Made by a program: the position numbers and the translations under genes | From: CAVWGP01 sp963754645 | GTDB taxonomy: Bacteria; Pseudomonadota; Alphaproteobacteria; Bin65 | Reading direction: 5' to 3' | Assembly (NCBI GenBank): GCA_963754645.1 | Contig: CAVWGP010000011.1 | Coordinates: 620,001-684,000, forward strand | DNA length: 64,000 nucleotides | The notes under the pieces: generated by a model | Databases searched by the model: none | Told to the model about the DNA's origin: nothing | Seen by the model: the letters and a program-made list of their open reading frames with translations, nothing else | Part shown: piece after piece, positions 7,414 to 16,385 of the stretch | How positions within the stretch are numbered: position 1 is the first letter of the stretch | Layout of the letters: each line of letters starts with the position of its first letter

Positions 7414-7503
7414 TAATATAGACGCAAAAAGGCGGACGCAGCTTCAATATCCGGGCAGTCCACGAACGAAATCCTCTATACCTTGTGCCAGACGCGGATT
7501 TCA

Positions 7504-7545
7504 CGAAGGCCGCCAACTCCCAACACCGAAACTTGGCGGCCTTCG
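7504..7545. repeat. Intergenic hairpin repeat, copy B
   Basis: Arms cgaaggccgccaa (7504-7516) and ttggcggccttcg (7533-7545) form a perfect 13-base stem with a 16-base loop, repeating copy A. It lies after the end of the DppC-type permease gene and could also act in 3' processing. No U-tract follows on either strand. Confidence 0.8.
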
Positions 7546-7573
7546 GCGGCGACGCGATTTGCGGCCGCCCGCC

Positions 7574-8458
7574 TCACTTATGCTTGGGATCGAGCGCGTC
7601 GCGCAGGCCGTCGCCGAACAGGTTGAAGGCGAGGACGGTGACGAAAATCGCGACGCCGGGCCAGATCGCCATCCACGGCGCTTGGATGAGGAAGCGCTGG
7701 GCGTTGTTGAGCATGCTGCCCCAGGAGGGGGCGGGCGGCTGCTGGCCCAGGCCGAGGAACGAGAGCGAGGCCTCGGCGATGATCGCCGCGGCGACGGCGA
7801 GGGTCGCTTGCACGAGGAGCGGCGGGACGATGTTGGGCAGCACATGGCGCAGCGCGATGCGGATATGCGGGTTGCCGAGCGCCCTCGCCGCCTCGACATA
7901 GTCCTCGACCTTGGTCGCGATCACCTGGCCGCGCGTCAGGCGCACGAAGATCGGCGTCGCCGTGATGCCGATGGCGATCATCGCATTGCCGAGGCTCGGC
8001 CCCAGAAACGCCGCGAGCGCGATCGCCAGGATCAGGAACGGGCAGGCCAGCATCGCGTCGGTAAAGCGCGCGATCAGGGCGTCGGTCCAGCCGCCGGTAT
8101 AGCCGGCGATCAGGCCAACAGGCACGCCGATGCAGACCGCGATCGTGACCGAGATCGTGCCCGCCAGCAGCGAGGCGCGCGCGCCCCAGATCGTGCGCGA
8201 GAACACGTCGCGCCCGCTCTCGTCGGTGCCGAACCAGTTGAGCGCCGAGGGCGCCTTGCGGATCGCGCTCCAGCTCGTCTGCAGCGGATCGAAGGGCGCG
8301 ATGAGCGGCGCCAGCAGCGCGGCAAAAATCATGATCAAGACGACGCAGCCGCCGAACACCGCGCCCTTGCGTTTCAGCAAGCGGCGCCAGGCGCGCCGCG
8401 CCGGGCTCGCGACCTCGGCCGCGTCGTCGCCGGGCAGGATCGTCGCCGCGAGCGCCAT
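7574..8458 (-). CDS. Peptide/nickel-type ABC permease (DppC/OppC family)
   Basis: A 294-residue inner-membrane protein with an N-terminal transmembrane helix, the LNWFGTDESGRDVFSR motif typical of DppC/OppC and the EAA loop ARALGNPHIRIALRHVLPNI. It forms the second half of the channel with the DppB-type protein encoded 3 bases upstream. The ATPases of this importer are not in this operon; a DppD/DppF pair lies about 7 kb away at 17755-19809. Substrate may be dipeptides, oligopeptides or other small cationic or glutathione-like molecules. Confidence 0.9.
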   Translation of the reverse strand: MALAATILPGDDAAEVASPARRAWRRLLKRKGAVFGGCVVLIMIFAALLAPLIAPFDPLQTSWSAIRKAPSALNWFGTDESGRDVFSRTIWGARASLLAGTISVTIAVCIGVPVGLIAGYTGGWTDALIARFTDAMLACPFLILAIALAAFLGPSLGNAMIAIGITATPIFVRLTRGQVIATKVEDYVEAARALGNPHIRIALRHVLPNIVPPLLVQATLAVAAAIIAEASLSFLGLGQQPPAPSWGSMLNNAQRFLIQAPWMAIWPGVAIFVTVLAFNLFGDGLRDALDPKHK

Positions 8459-8461
8459 GGC

Positions 8462-9403
8462 TCAGTGCCGCAACCGCGGATTGACCAGCACATAGGCCAC
8501 GTCCGCGCAAAGATTGAGCAGGATATAGAGCGTCGCCGTCACCAGCACGACGCCCTGCACCACGAGATAGTCGCGGTTGAACACGGCATCGACGATGAGC
8601 TTGCCGAAACCGGGCACGGTGAAGACCTGCTCGGTCAAGACCGCGCCCGAGAGCAGCGTGCCGAATTCGAGCGCGCCCAGGGTGATGATCGGCGTCATCG
8701 CGTTGCGCAGGGCGTGTTTCATCACCACCTTGCGTTCGTAAAGGCCCTTGGCGCGCGCGGTGCGGACGTAATCCTGGCCCAGCACTTGCAGCATCGCGCT
8801 GCGCGTGTGGCGCATGATGACGGCGGCGATCGCGTTGCCGAGCACGAAGGCGGGCATGATCATGCGCGCCATGTTGCCCCAGAAATCCTCGCCCGGGCTG
8901 ACATAGCCCGAGGCCGGCAGCCAGCCCAAGGTGACGGCGAACAGGAAGATCAGCAGAATGCCGAGCCAGAAATTCGGCGTCGACAGGCCCCACAACGCCA
9001 CGACATTGGCGCCGTAGTCCCACACCGTGTCCTTCTTCACCGCCGACAGGATGCCCATGGAAATGCCGATGGTGAGCGCGATCAGCAGCGCCATGCTGGC
9101 GAGCTGCGCCGTCACCGGCAGTTTCTGCAACACCAGATGCAGCACGGGCTGCTTGATGCGCATCGATTCGCCGAGATCGCCCGACAGCACGCCCTTGATC
9201 CAAAACACGTACTGCACCGGCACCGAGCGATCGAGGCGGTATTTCTTGCGGATCTCGGCGATCGCCTGCTCGTCGCGCTCCTCGCCCGCCATCACCGTCG
9301 CCGGATCGCCGGGCAGCAATTGCTGCAGCCCGAAAATGATGATCGAGACGAAAAACAGCGTCGGGATCAGTTGCACCAGGCGGCGGGCGAGAAAGGTGAA
9401 CAT
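8462..9403 (-). CDS. Peptide/nickel-type ABC permease (DppB/OppB family)
   Basis: A 313-residue inner-membrane permease. It begins with a transmembrane helix (LVQLIPTLFFVSIIIFGL), has the LLPGDPATVMAG segment typical of DppB and an EAA loop at ARAKGLYERKVVMKHALRNA. It pairs with the DppC-type protein 3 bases downstream. A 143-base gap holding a palindromic repeat separates it from the binding-protein gene upstream, so transcription from that gene probably reads through a strong hairpin. Confidence 0.9.
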   Translation of the reverse strand: MFTFLARRLVQLIPTLFFVSIIIFGLQQLLPGDPATVMAGEERDEQAIAEIRKKYRLDRSVPVQYVFWIKGVLSGDLGESMRIKQPVLHLVLQKLPVTAQLASMALLIALTIGISMGILSAVKKDTVWDYGANVVALWGLSTPNFWLGILLIFLFAVTLGWLPASGYVSPGEDFWGNMARMIMPAFVLGNAIAAVIMRHTRSAMLQVLGQDYVRTARAKGLYERKVVMKHALRNAMTPIITLGALEFGTLLSGAVLTEQVFTVPGFGKLIVDAVFNRDYLVVQGVVLVTATLYILLNLCADVAYVLVNPRLRH

Positions 9404-9413
9404 GGCATCGTGC

Positions 9414-9541
9414 CGTCATCCCGAGCGAAGGCCGCGCACCGCGCGACCGAAGCCGAGGGACCTCGGGAAAGCCAGCGAAGACGCGGTGGCGCGAGGTCCC
9501 TCCGCTCCGCGGCGCCGCGCGCCGCTGCGGTCGGGATGACG
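9414..9541. repeat. Intergenic nested palindrome (128 bp) between dppA- and dppB-like genes
   Basis: Outer arms cgtcatcccga (9414-9424) and tcgggatgacg (9531-9541) are perfect inverted repeats. Inner arms gagggacctcg (9455-9465) and cgaggtccctc (9492-9502) are also perfect. There is no coding sequence. The element lies within an operon after the binding-protein gene, where such structures often stabilise the upstream mRNA and lower downstream expression. It looks like a dispersed intergenic repeat. Confidence 0.8.
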
Positions 9542-9546
9542 ATCTC

Positions 9547-11061
9547 CTATTGCAGCTTCAGCCCCACCACGCGCAGCAAGCCGTCGGGCATCGGCTTGAA
9601 GCCGGCGAGCTTGGTCGTGTGCGGGAAGAAATACTTGCGGTGGTAGAGATAGAGGACGCCGCCGTCCGGGATCACCTTCGCGGCGATCTGCTCGAACACC
9701 TTCTTGCGCTCGGCCCGGTCGGTCACCGTGCGCGATTTGTCGAGCAGCGCGTCGATCGCAGGGTCGCAGAACTTGGCGTAATTGAGCGGCCCCTTGCACG
9801 AATGGAAACTGTAAAGATTGCCGTCGGGATCGGTCCGGCCGCTCCACGCCAGCACGTAGGCGTCGTAATCGCCCTTCTCGGCGGTGTTGAGCGAGGTGGC
9901 GAATTCGGTGATGCGGATTTTCACGTCGAAGCCCGCCTCCTTGGTCATCGCCTGGATGACCTCGGCGAGCTGGCGCGTCTCGGGATTGTTCGGCACCATG
10001 AGCTCGAACGCGTAAGGCGTCTTGACGCCGGCCTCGGCGAGCAGCGCCCTGGCCTTGGCGACGTCGCGCTTCGCGATCGGCAGGCTCGCCTGATACATCG
10101 GGTGTTGCGGCGAGACCCATTGGTTGCCGGGTAGGAACTCGCCGTTCGAGACGACTTGCGAGATCGCCTCGCGGTCAAGCGCCAGCCCGAAGGCCTGGCG
10201 CACCTTGGCGTTCTGTCCCAACGGCGTCTTCGAGCGCTCGCCGTTGCCGACGTTGATATTGACGCTCTGATAGCCGAGCTCGACGACGGTCGCGAGCGCA
10301 AGCCGCGAGTCCTTTTTCACCGTATCGACGTCGGTCGCCAGCATGCGCTCGATGATGTCGAGGTTGCCGGAGCGCAGATTGGCGAGCCGCACCGTCGAAT
10401 CCTCGATCGGCTGATAGACGATGCGGTCGATATGGACATTCGCCTTGTTCCAATAGTCGGCGAATTTCTCGACGACGATGCGGCTCTGCGCCACGCGTTC
10501 GACGAATTTATACGGCCCGGCGCAAACCGGCTTGCTGCCGAAATTGGCGCCCGCCTCCTTGGCGGCCTTGGGCGACACCATCATGCCGGCGCGGTCGGTG
10601 AGCGCCGCGATCAGCGGCGCGAAGGGCGCTTTGAGGATGAGCCGGACGGTCGCGGCATCGACGACTTCGACCTTGTCGATCGGCGCGATTTCGGCCCGGC
10701 GGAACGAGCCTTGCATCGTCAGATGGCGCTCGAGCGAGAACTTCGCCGCTTCGGCGTCGAATTTCTCGCCGTCGTGGAAAACCACGCCGCTGCGCAGCCG
10801 GATCAGCACCTGCCTGCCATCGGGCGAAACCTCGTAGCTCAGCGCGAGCTGCGGCACGATGGCGAGCTTCTCGTCGATGTCGAACAGCTTGTCGCAGATC
10901 GAGGCGAAGACGATGCGGCCGACATAGGTGCGCGCCATGGTCGGATCGAGAACGTCCGGGTCCTCGGCGAGACCGATGCGGAGCGTGGTTTGCGCCCCCG
11001 CCGGCATGGCGAGCGCGCTCAGAATGGCCGCGGCGAGCGCGGCGCGGGTCCGATGAAGCAT
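9547..11061 (-). CDS. Peptide ABC transporter substrate-binding protein (SBP_bac_5, DppA-like)
   Basis: About 504 residues, the normal length for the family 5 binding proteins. A signal peptide ends ALAMPAGAQ. The mature protein has the hallmark YEVSPDGRQVLIRLRSGVVF and DGEKFDAEAAKFSLERH segments. The start ATG at 11061 (MLHRTRAAL) is chosen because AGGGAG lies 8 bases upstream; further in-frame starts at 11067 and 11070 exist. It acts in the periplasm and feeds the DppB/DppC-type channel encoded downstream. The ligand is likely a peptide or similar compound, but the family also binds nickel, haem and opines. Confidence 0.9.
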   Translation of the reverse strand: MLHRTRAALAAAILSALAMPAGAQTTLRIGLAEDPDVLDPTMARTYVGRIVFASICDKLFDIDEKLAIVPQLALSYEVSPDGRQVLIRLRSGVVFHDGEKFDAEAAKFSLERHLTMQGSFRRAEIAPIDKVEVVDAATVRLILKAPFAPLIAALTDRAGMMVSPKAAKEAGANFGSKPVCAGPYKFVERVAQSRIVVEKFADYWNKANVHIDRIVYQPIEDSTVRLANLRSGNLDIIERMLATDVDTVKKDSRLALATVVELGYQSVNINVGNGERSKTPLGQNAKVRQAFGLALDREAISQVVSNGEFLPGNQWVSPQHPMYQASLPIAKRDVAKARALLAEAGVKTPYAFELMVPNNPETRQLAEVIQAMTKEAGFDVKIRITEFATSLNTAEKGDYDAYVLAWSGRTDPDGNLYSFHSCKGPLNYAKFCDPAIDALLDKSRTVTDRAERKKVFEQIAAKVIPDGGVLYLYHRKYFFPHTTKLAGFKPMPDGLLRVVGLKLQ

Positions 11062-11174
11062 GATCATCACTCCCTGTGGCAGGTTGTTATTTGAGCGCGA
11101 TTGTCAACTCGTTTCGCCGCCGAGTCACGCCCCGTTTTGCGCGCCGGCGCCCGCGATCGATCCGTCTTGCCTTC

Positions 11175-11888
11175 TCACGCCTCGCGTCGATTGAAGCCTT
11201 CGACGTTGTTGAGGTAATTGACGCAGGTATCGACCGGCTCGACATCGGCGAACTTGGCGTCGATGTCGTAGAGGTTCCAGGCGACGGCGCCCGGCACCCG
11301 GTCGCCGATGCATTCCTTGACGGCGATGGTGCGGAAACCGTCGGCCAAGCCGTCGCAGATGGTCGTGCGCACGCAGGCCGTGGCCGTCACGCCGGTGACG
11401 AGGATGGTGTCGACGCCGGCCGCGCGCAGATAGCCGGCCAGCGGCGTGCCGCTGAACGCGCTCGCGCGCTTTTTCATCATCACGTATTCGCCCTCGATCG
11501 GCGCGATGCGCGAATCGATCGCCCAGAGCTGCTCGTCGGCGAGGCTGACCGCCTCGACCGGTATCTTGTGGTGCCACAGGCCCATGTCCGAGCGCGGGTC
11601 GTCGCGGTTCGTGTTCTGGTAGGCGGTCGTCACGTGCACCACGACATGGCCGCCCTTGCGGGCCGACGCGAGCAGGCGCTGCATGCCCGGTATGATCTCG
11701 CGGTCCATTTTGGCCATGTCGCAGGTGAACGGATTGCCCGGCCGGGTCCAGGCATTCGCCAGGTCGATGCTGACGAGCGCCGGCTTGCGCCCGAACCCGA
11801 TCCGGCGCTTGAAGCCGCGCTGCTCGTAGATTTTCGTGCTTGCATCGAAGGCCTTCTGCAGCATCTCGTCGAGATTCTCGATATCCAT
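11175..11888 (-). CDS. Isochorismatase-fold cysteine hydrolase (N-carbamoylsarcosine amidase-like)
   Basis: A protein of about 237 residues with a complete Asp-Lys-Cys triad: Asp42 in SIDLANAW, Lys139 in MMKKRASAF and Cys172 in GVTATACVRTT. This places it among amidases such as N-carbamoylsarcosine amidohydrolase and nicotinamidase relatives, which hydrolyse a C-N bond. It follows the M19 dipeptidase gene by about 107 bases and closes the Liv-type transporter operon, so it may process a nitrogen-containing compound brought in by that importer. The exact substrate is not evident from the sequence. Confidence 0.85.
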   Translation of the reverse strand: MDIENLDEMLQKAFDASTKIYEQRGFKRRIGFGRKPALVSIDLANAWTRPGNPFTCDMAKMDREIIPGMQRLLASARKGGHVVVHVTTAYQNTNRDDPRSDMGLWHHKIPVEAVSLADEQLWAIDSRIAPIEGEYVMMKKRASAFSGTPLAGYLRAAGVDTILVTGVTATACVRTTICDGLADGFRTIAVKECIGDRVPGAVAWNLYDIDAKFADVEPVDTCVNYLNNVEGFNRREA

Positions 11889-11995
11889 GGAAACTCCTTC
11901 TTCGTTCCTCGGTTTTCCTTCCACCGGCGATTGACCCGCCGGAGCGGGCGGCGTGGATCGGATAAGAATAGCCCGCAACTTCCGCGGTCGAAACC

Positions 11996-12982
11996 TCACC
12001 CGCCCCACACTTCGCGGAGCAGCCTCAGCCAGTTCTCGCCGATCACCTTGCGTATCCGCCGTTCCGGCCAGCGGGCTTTTTCCATCGCCGCGGTCAGGTT
12101 CGGCAGCTCGCCGATGTGCGTCAGGCCTTCGGGAAACTTCACTTCGCCGAACTCGGTGAGGCGCCGGCCATGGCCCTTGTCGTGCGTGATCCACTCCATG
12201 AAGGACTGGCCGTGACCTTGCGTGAAATCGGTGCCGAAGCCGACGGCGTCCTCGCCGACGATGCCGATGACGTGCTCGATCGCCTCGATGTAGTCCGCGA
12301 GCGTCGATTGCGAGCCGCGCCGCAGGAACGGGGGAAACATGGTCACCCCGACCATTCCGCCGCGCTCGGCGATGAAGCGCAGCTCCTCGTCGGTCTTGTT
12401 GCGCGGATGATCCTTGAGCGCCTTGGGCAGGCAATGCGTGTAGGCGACCGGCGCCTTGGAAGCGAGGATGACGTCGCGCGAGGTTCGCGATCCGACGTGG
12501 CTCAAGTCGCAGAGCATTCCCACCCGGTTCATCTCGGCGACGATCTCGCGACCGAAATCCGATAGCCCGCCGTCGTTCGATTCGTAGCACCCCGAGCCGA
12601 CCAGGGTCTGGGTGTTGTAGGTCATCTGCGCGATGCCGACGCCCGCGTCCTTGAAAATCTGCACGAACTCGATCCGATCCTCGAAGGCGGTCGTGTTCTG
12701 GAACCCCAGCACGATGGCCGTCTTGCCGTCGCGCTTGGCTCGGCGGATGTCCTCGACGGTTCGCGCCTTGCAGATGATATCGGCATGCCGGCGGAAATAC
12801 CCGTTCCAGGCACCGATGTTGATCATCGTTTCGCGGAACCCTTCCCAAACCGAGCATGTGCAGTTTGCGCCGGTCAGGCCGCCGCGCCGCATGTCCTCAA
12901 AGATGGTGGCGCTCCAATTGGCGACGATGAGGCCGTCGAAGACGAGGGCGTCGTCATGAAGTGGGCCTGCGGGCATCGACAT
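11996..12982 (-). CDS. M19 (membrane dipeptidase) family protein with depleted metal site
   Basis: A 328-residue TIM-barrel protein of the renal dipeptidase family. The DLSHVG (His162) and YTHC (His183) ligands and the GTDF motif are present. The N-terminal HxD metal-binding pair of DGHxD is replaced: the sequence reads DGLIV at residues 16-20. The bridging glutamate position reads Gln95 in LGFQNTTAF. Three of the usual five zinc ligands thus appear changed, so ordinary binuclear dipeptidase chemistry is doubtful. It begins 30 bases after the LivF-type gene, so it is part of the importer operon. There is no signal peptide, pointing to a cytoplasmic role. Confidence 0.85.
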   Translation of the reverse strand: MSMPAGPLHDDALVFDGLIVANWSATIFEDMRRGGLTGANCTCSVWEGFRETMINIGAWNGYFRRHADIICKARTVEDIRRAKRDGKTAIVLGFQNTTAFEDRIEFVQIFKDAGVGIAQMTYNTQTLVGSGCYESNDGGLSDFGREIVAEMNRVGMLCDLSHVGSRTSRDVILASKAPVAYTHCLPKALKDHPRNKTDEELRFIAERGGMVGVTMFPPFLRRGSQSTLADYIEAIEHVIGIVGEDAVGFGTDFTQGHGQSFMEWITHDKGHGRRLTEFGEVKFPEGLTHIGELPNLTAAMEKARWPERRIRKVIGENWLRLLREVWGG

Positions 12983-13012
12983 TCTCCAGCTTCTAGGGGC
13001 TCGGCGCGCCGA

Positions 13013-13732
13013 TCAAAGATAGATCGACCGCACGATTTCGCGGTGGTCGCCGCCATATTCGGCTACCGGGCGCCCCGCGACAACCACCCCGTCGCGCATG
13101 ATGACGAAGCGGCTCGCGATTTCGAAGGCGAGGCCAAGATTCTGCTCGATCATCAGTATCGAGGCGCCATTTTCCTTGAGCGCGCCGATGATGGTTCCAA
13201 TCTCGGCGACGAATTTCGGCGACAGACCGCCCGACGGCTCGTCGAGCAGCAGCAACTTGGGCCGCGACATGAGGGCGCGGCCGAAAGCGACCATCTGTTG
13301 CTCCCCGCCCGAGAGGCTTTGAACGCGCTGGCTTCGGCGCTCGCGAAGCCGGGGAAAATGCCCGTAGACGCGCCGCAGATCCTCGCCGGCCGAAGCGCGG
13401 TTTTTCACATAGGCACCGAGGCGCAGATTTTCCTCGACGGAAAGCTCGGGGAAAAGGTCGCGCGCCTGGGAGACCTGCACCAAGCCGAGCTGGAACGTGC
13501 GGTGCGGCGGGAGGTTCTGGATCTCCCGTCCCTCGAGCAGGATGCGGCCGGCCGTGCAACCGACGAAGCCGCTGATCGCGTTGAGGCAGGTCGATTTTCC
13601 GCTTCCGTTCGCGCCCAGAAGGCAAAGCGTCTCGCCGTGCTCGAGCGCAAAGCTCGCGCCTTGCAGGATCTCCTTCTTGCCGTAGGAGACCCGAATATCT
13701 TCGACCTTCAATAACGGTTCACGCGCGGCCAA
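13013..13732 (-). CDS. livF: Branched-chain amino acid-type ABC ATPase (LivF family)
   Basis: A 239-residue ATPase with Walker A GANGSGKS, signature LSGGEQQ and Walker B LLLLDEP, and the typical LivF start LLKVEDIRVSYGKKEILQG. It works as a heterodimer with the LivG-type ATPase, whose gene overlaps its start by 14 bases. Genes for both permeases and the binding protein lie upstream in the same operon, giving a complete HAAT-family importer. Downstream enzymes (M19 family, amidase) suggest that the substrate is an amide or amino acid derivative rather than leucine itself. Confidence 0.92.
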   Translation of the reverse strand: MAAREPLLKVEDIRVSYGKKEILQGASFALEHGETLCLLGANGSGKSTCLNAISGFVGCTAGRILLEGREIQNLPPHRTFQLGLVQVSQARDLFPELSVEENLRLGAYVKNRASAGEDLRRVYGHFPRLRERRSQRVQSLSGGEQQMVAFGRALMSRPKLLLLDEPSGGLSPKFVAEIGTIIGALKENGASILMIEQNLGLAFEIASRFVIMRDGVVVAGRPVAEYGGDHREIVRSIYL

Positions 13733-14483
13733 GATAGGCCTCCATCACGTCCTTGTCGTTCCGTACTTCCTCGGGCTTGCCTTCCGCGATCTTGCGCCCG
13801 GCATTGAGCACGACGATCGCGTCGGCGCCGGCCATCACGAGGTCGATGGCGTGCTCGATGAGGAGGATGGCGACTCCTTGCTCCCCGGCAAGCCGCTTGA
13901 TGATCTCCATCATGCGCTGGCGCATCGGCGGCGCGAGGCCGACGGCAGGCTCGTCGAGCAGCATCAACGGCGGCTCGGTTGCGACGGTCCTGACGATCTC
14001 GACGATGCGTTGCTGGCCGCCGGACAGGTTCTTCACCGGTTCGTCGGCGAATGCGGCCATGTCCATCATCGCGAGCAACCGGCGCGCCCGCTCGGTCGCC
14101 TCGCGCTCCGCCTCCCGCGCCGCCGCGGTTCCGAGCAGCAAGCCGAAAAATCCGCTGGCGATCTGGACATGCAGTCCCGTCAGCACATTCTCCAGCACGG
14201 TCATCTCGCCGAACAGGCCGCCGTTCTGAAAGGTCCGGCGCACGCCTTTGGCCGAGATGTGATGCGGCGTCAGCCCCTGAATCGGCTCGCCTCTAAGATG
14301 GATCTCGCCCGCCGTCGGCTGCACGTAGCCCGAGACGGCGTTGAATAGCGTCGTCTTGCCGGCGCCGTTCGGGCCGATCACCGCCTTGATCTCGCCGCCG
14401 TCGACCCCGAACGACACGTCGGTCAGCGCTTTGAGGCCGGCGAAGTGCACCGAGACGCCCTTGAGCTCCAGAAGCGGGGGCAT
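13719..14483 (-). CDS. livG: Branched-chain amino acid-type ABC ATPase (LivG family)
   Basis: A 254-residue ATPase with Walker A GPNGAGKT, signature LSGGQQR and Walker B LMLLDEP, and the LivG-type insert around HISAKGVRRTFQNGGLFGEM. The open frame runs further upstream into the permease gene, but the ATG at 14483 (MPPLLELKGV) gives the family's normal N-terminus and sits 6 bases from the LivM stop. It pairs with LivF. Confidence 0.92.
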   Translation of the reverse strand: MPPLLELKGVSVHFAGLKALTDVSFGVDGGEIKAVIGPNGAGKTTLFNAVSGYVQPTAGEIHLRGEPIQGLTPHHISAKGVRRTFQNGGLFGEMTVLENVLTGLHVQIASGFFGLLLGTAAAREAEREATERARRLLAMMDMAAFADEPVKNLSGGQQRIVEIVRTVATEPPLMLLDEPAVGLAPPMRQRMMEIIKRLAGEQGVAILLIEHAIDLVMAGADAIVVLNAGRKIAEGKPEEVRNDKDVMEAYLGRA

Positions 14484-14488
14484 CGCCG

Positions 14489-15469
14489 CTAATCCCGGTA
14501 ATAGCGTTCGCGGAACGCGGCGGAAATCCCGGCAAGAACGCTCGCAAGCCCCTTCGGCAGAAATAGCAGGACGAAGATGATGATCGCGCCGAAGAACAGC
14601 TCTTCCATGCCGGGGTAGCGGCGGAAATATTCGGGCAGAATTGTGAGCGTGACGCCGCCGATGACGCTGCCGATCAGGCTGCCGGTTCCGCCGACCAGGA
14701 CCATGGCAAAATGGACGATGACCTCGATCAGCCCGAAAGATTCCGGGAAGACCCGTCCGGTCAAGGCGGCGAACATCGCGCCGGCAAGGCCGACCACGAC
14801 TCCGCTCCACACGAATGCCAGCACGATGTAGTTGGCCGTTGCAATGCCGAGCGACGCCGTCGCGAGCTCGTTGTCGCGTATCGCCAGGATCGCGCGGCCG
14901 ATGCGCGAGCGCAGCAGGTTCGACGTCGCCTTCACGACGATGACGACAATCGTCAGGAACACGTAGAACTTTTGCGCCTCGGTGCGGATCGCGAGGCCGA
15001 ACAGGTCGAGCGGCGGCAGCGGCAAGCCGTCCGATCCCATGGTCACCTTGTCGGCGTGGAGATACACCCAGCGCATCAGCTCGCCGAACGCAAGGGTGAT
15101 GATCGCGAGGTAGTAGAGGCGGATCCGGCGCAGCGCCGCGATGCTGGCAAGGAACCCCGCCGCGCCGCCGGCGACCGCGGCGGCGGCGGCGGCGAGCAAG
15201 TACGGCGCCCCGAGATGGCTCATCGCGATCGCCGTGGTGTAGGCGCCGATGCCGAAAAACGCGGTGTTGGCAAAGGCGAGCTGGCCCAAATTGCCGATGA
15301 CGAGGTTGAAGCCGACCGCGACCAGGATATAGACCAGCATGCGGTTGGCGATGAACTGCAGATAGTCGTTGGCGAAGAGCGGGATGGCCGCCGCGATCAT
15401 GGGCACCAGATAGTAGGGGTTGATTTTCCGGCGTGGCGCGCGCGGCGCATGGTTCGCGACGTTGCTCAT
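14489..15469 (-). CDS. livM: Branched-chain amino acid-type ABC permease (LivM family)
   Basis: A 326-residue inner-membrane protein with eight or more hydrophobic segments. It carries the LivM signatures GNLGQLAFANTAFFGIGAYT near residue 60 and IRDNELATASLGI in the cytoplasmic loop that contacts the ATPases. It starts 8 bases after the LivH-type gene and forms the channel with it. Confidence 0.92.
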   Translation of the reverse strand: MSNVANHAPRAPRRKINPYYLVPMIAAAIPLFANDYLQFIANRMLVYILVAVGFNLVIGNLGQLAFANTAFFGIGAYTTAIAMSHLGAPYLLAAAAAAVAGGAAGFLASIAALRRIRLYYLAIITLAFGELMRWVYLHADKVTMGSDGLPLPPLDLFGLAIRTEAQKFYVFLTIVVIVVKATSNLLRSRIGRAILAIRDNELATASLGIATANYIVLAFVWSGVVVGLAGAMFAALTGRVFPESFGLIEVIVHFAMVLVGGTGSLIGSVIGGVTLTILPEYFRRYPGMEELFFGAIIIFVLLFLPKGLASVLAGISAAFRERYYRD

Positions 15470-15476
15470 CGCTCCG

Positions 15477-16346
15477 TCACACGCGCACGACCGCGCGTTT
15501 TCCGAACAATCCGGCCGGCCGCACGATCAGGACGGCGATGATCACGAGATAGCTCGAAATATCGATGAGCGCCGAGCTCAGATACGCGCCGGCGTATTGC
15601 TCGGCAATGCCGAGAATGAGGCCACCCGCCACGGCGCCGCCGAGCGAGCCGAAGCCGCCGAGCGTCATCGCCGCGAAGCCGCGAATGAGAAAGCTCGCGC
15701 CGAGATCCGGGTGCAGGAGCGTGATCGGCGCGATGAGGATGCCGCCGATCGCTCCCAGCGCCAAACCGGTCCCCCACATCACGTCGTGAAAGCGCCCGAC
15801 GTTGACGCCGATCAGCATCGCGCCGCGCTCGGACTGATAGATGGCTTGGATGAGCTTGCCGACCGGCGAGCGGTAGAAGACGAAGGCGAACGCCAGCAGC
15901 AGCCCCGCGACGATGCCGACGATGACCAGGCTTTCGCCGGTGACGACGATGTTACCGATGAAGATGGGCTCGAAGTCGAACACGCGCGGCATCGGCATCA
16001 CCTCGCGGCCCCAAAACGCGCGCGTGGTGCCGCGGAAGACATAGCCGAGCGAGATGCTCATCATCGCGAAGCCGATATGCGGCCCGGCCTTGATCGGATT
16101 GATCAAGCCGCGGGAGATCAGGATGCCGAAGACGAACATCGCGACGGTCGCCAGGATCGCCGACGGCGCGAAAGAAAGTCCGAGAAGGATGACGAACACG
16201 TAGACGCCGAAAGCGCCGCCGAGGACGAAATCGCCGTGGCCGAAATTGACGATCGTGGTGCCCCGGAACAGCACCGTGAGCGAGAGCGCGATGAGCGCGT
16301 AGAGCGCCCCTTGCGTCAAGCCGCTAAGCGTGAGTTGGATCAACAT
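15477..16346 (-). CDS. livH: Branched-chain amino acid-type ABC permease (LivH family)
   Basis: A 289-residue permease with the family N-terminus LTLSGLTQGALYALIALSLT and NFGHGDFVLGGAF, and the loop IYQSERGAMLIGVNVGRFHD. It follows the binding-protein gene after an 81-base gap that contains a strong hairpin, a usual device for making more binding protein than permease. Confidence 0.92.
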   Translation of the reverse strand: MLIQLTLSGLTQGALYALIALSLTVLFRGTTIVNFGHGDFVLGGAFGVYVFVILLGLSFAPSAILATVAMFVFGILISRGLINPIKAGPHIGFAMMSISLGYVFRGTTRAFWGREVMPMPRVFDFEPIFIGNIVVTGESLVIVGIVAGLLLAFAFVFYRSPVGKLIQAIYQSERGAMLIGVNVGRFHDVMWGTGLALGAIGGILIAPITLLHPDLGASFLIRGFAAMTLGGFGSLGGAVAGGLILGIAEQYAGAYLSSALIDISSYLVIIAVLIVRPAGLFGKRAVVRV

Positions 16347-16385
16347 CGGAGATTGACGTTGCCGGGGACCTGCCGCGTCGACGAA

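Noticed and set aside
7310..7516. Minus-strand frame upstream of higA as a higB toxin
   Set aside because: No HigB motif such as the conserved RINDQYRICF segment, and it runs through both hairpin repeats.
7559..9646. Very long plus-strand open frame opposite the peptide permeases
   Set aside because: It is the antisense shadow of two clear DppB/DppC-type genes; the translation is rich in Arg, Asp and His with no domain.
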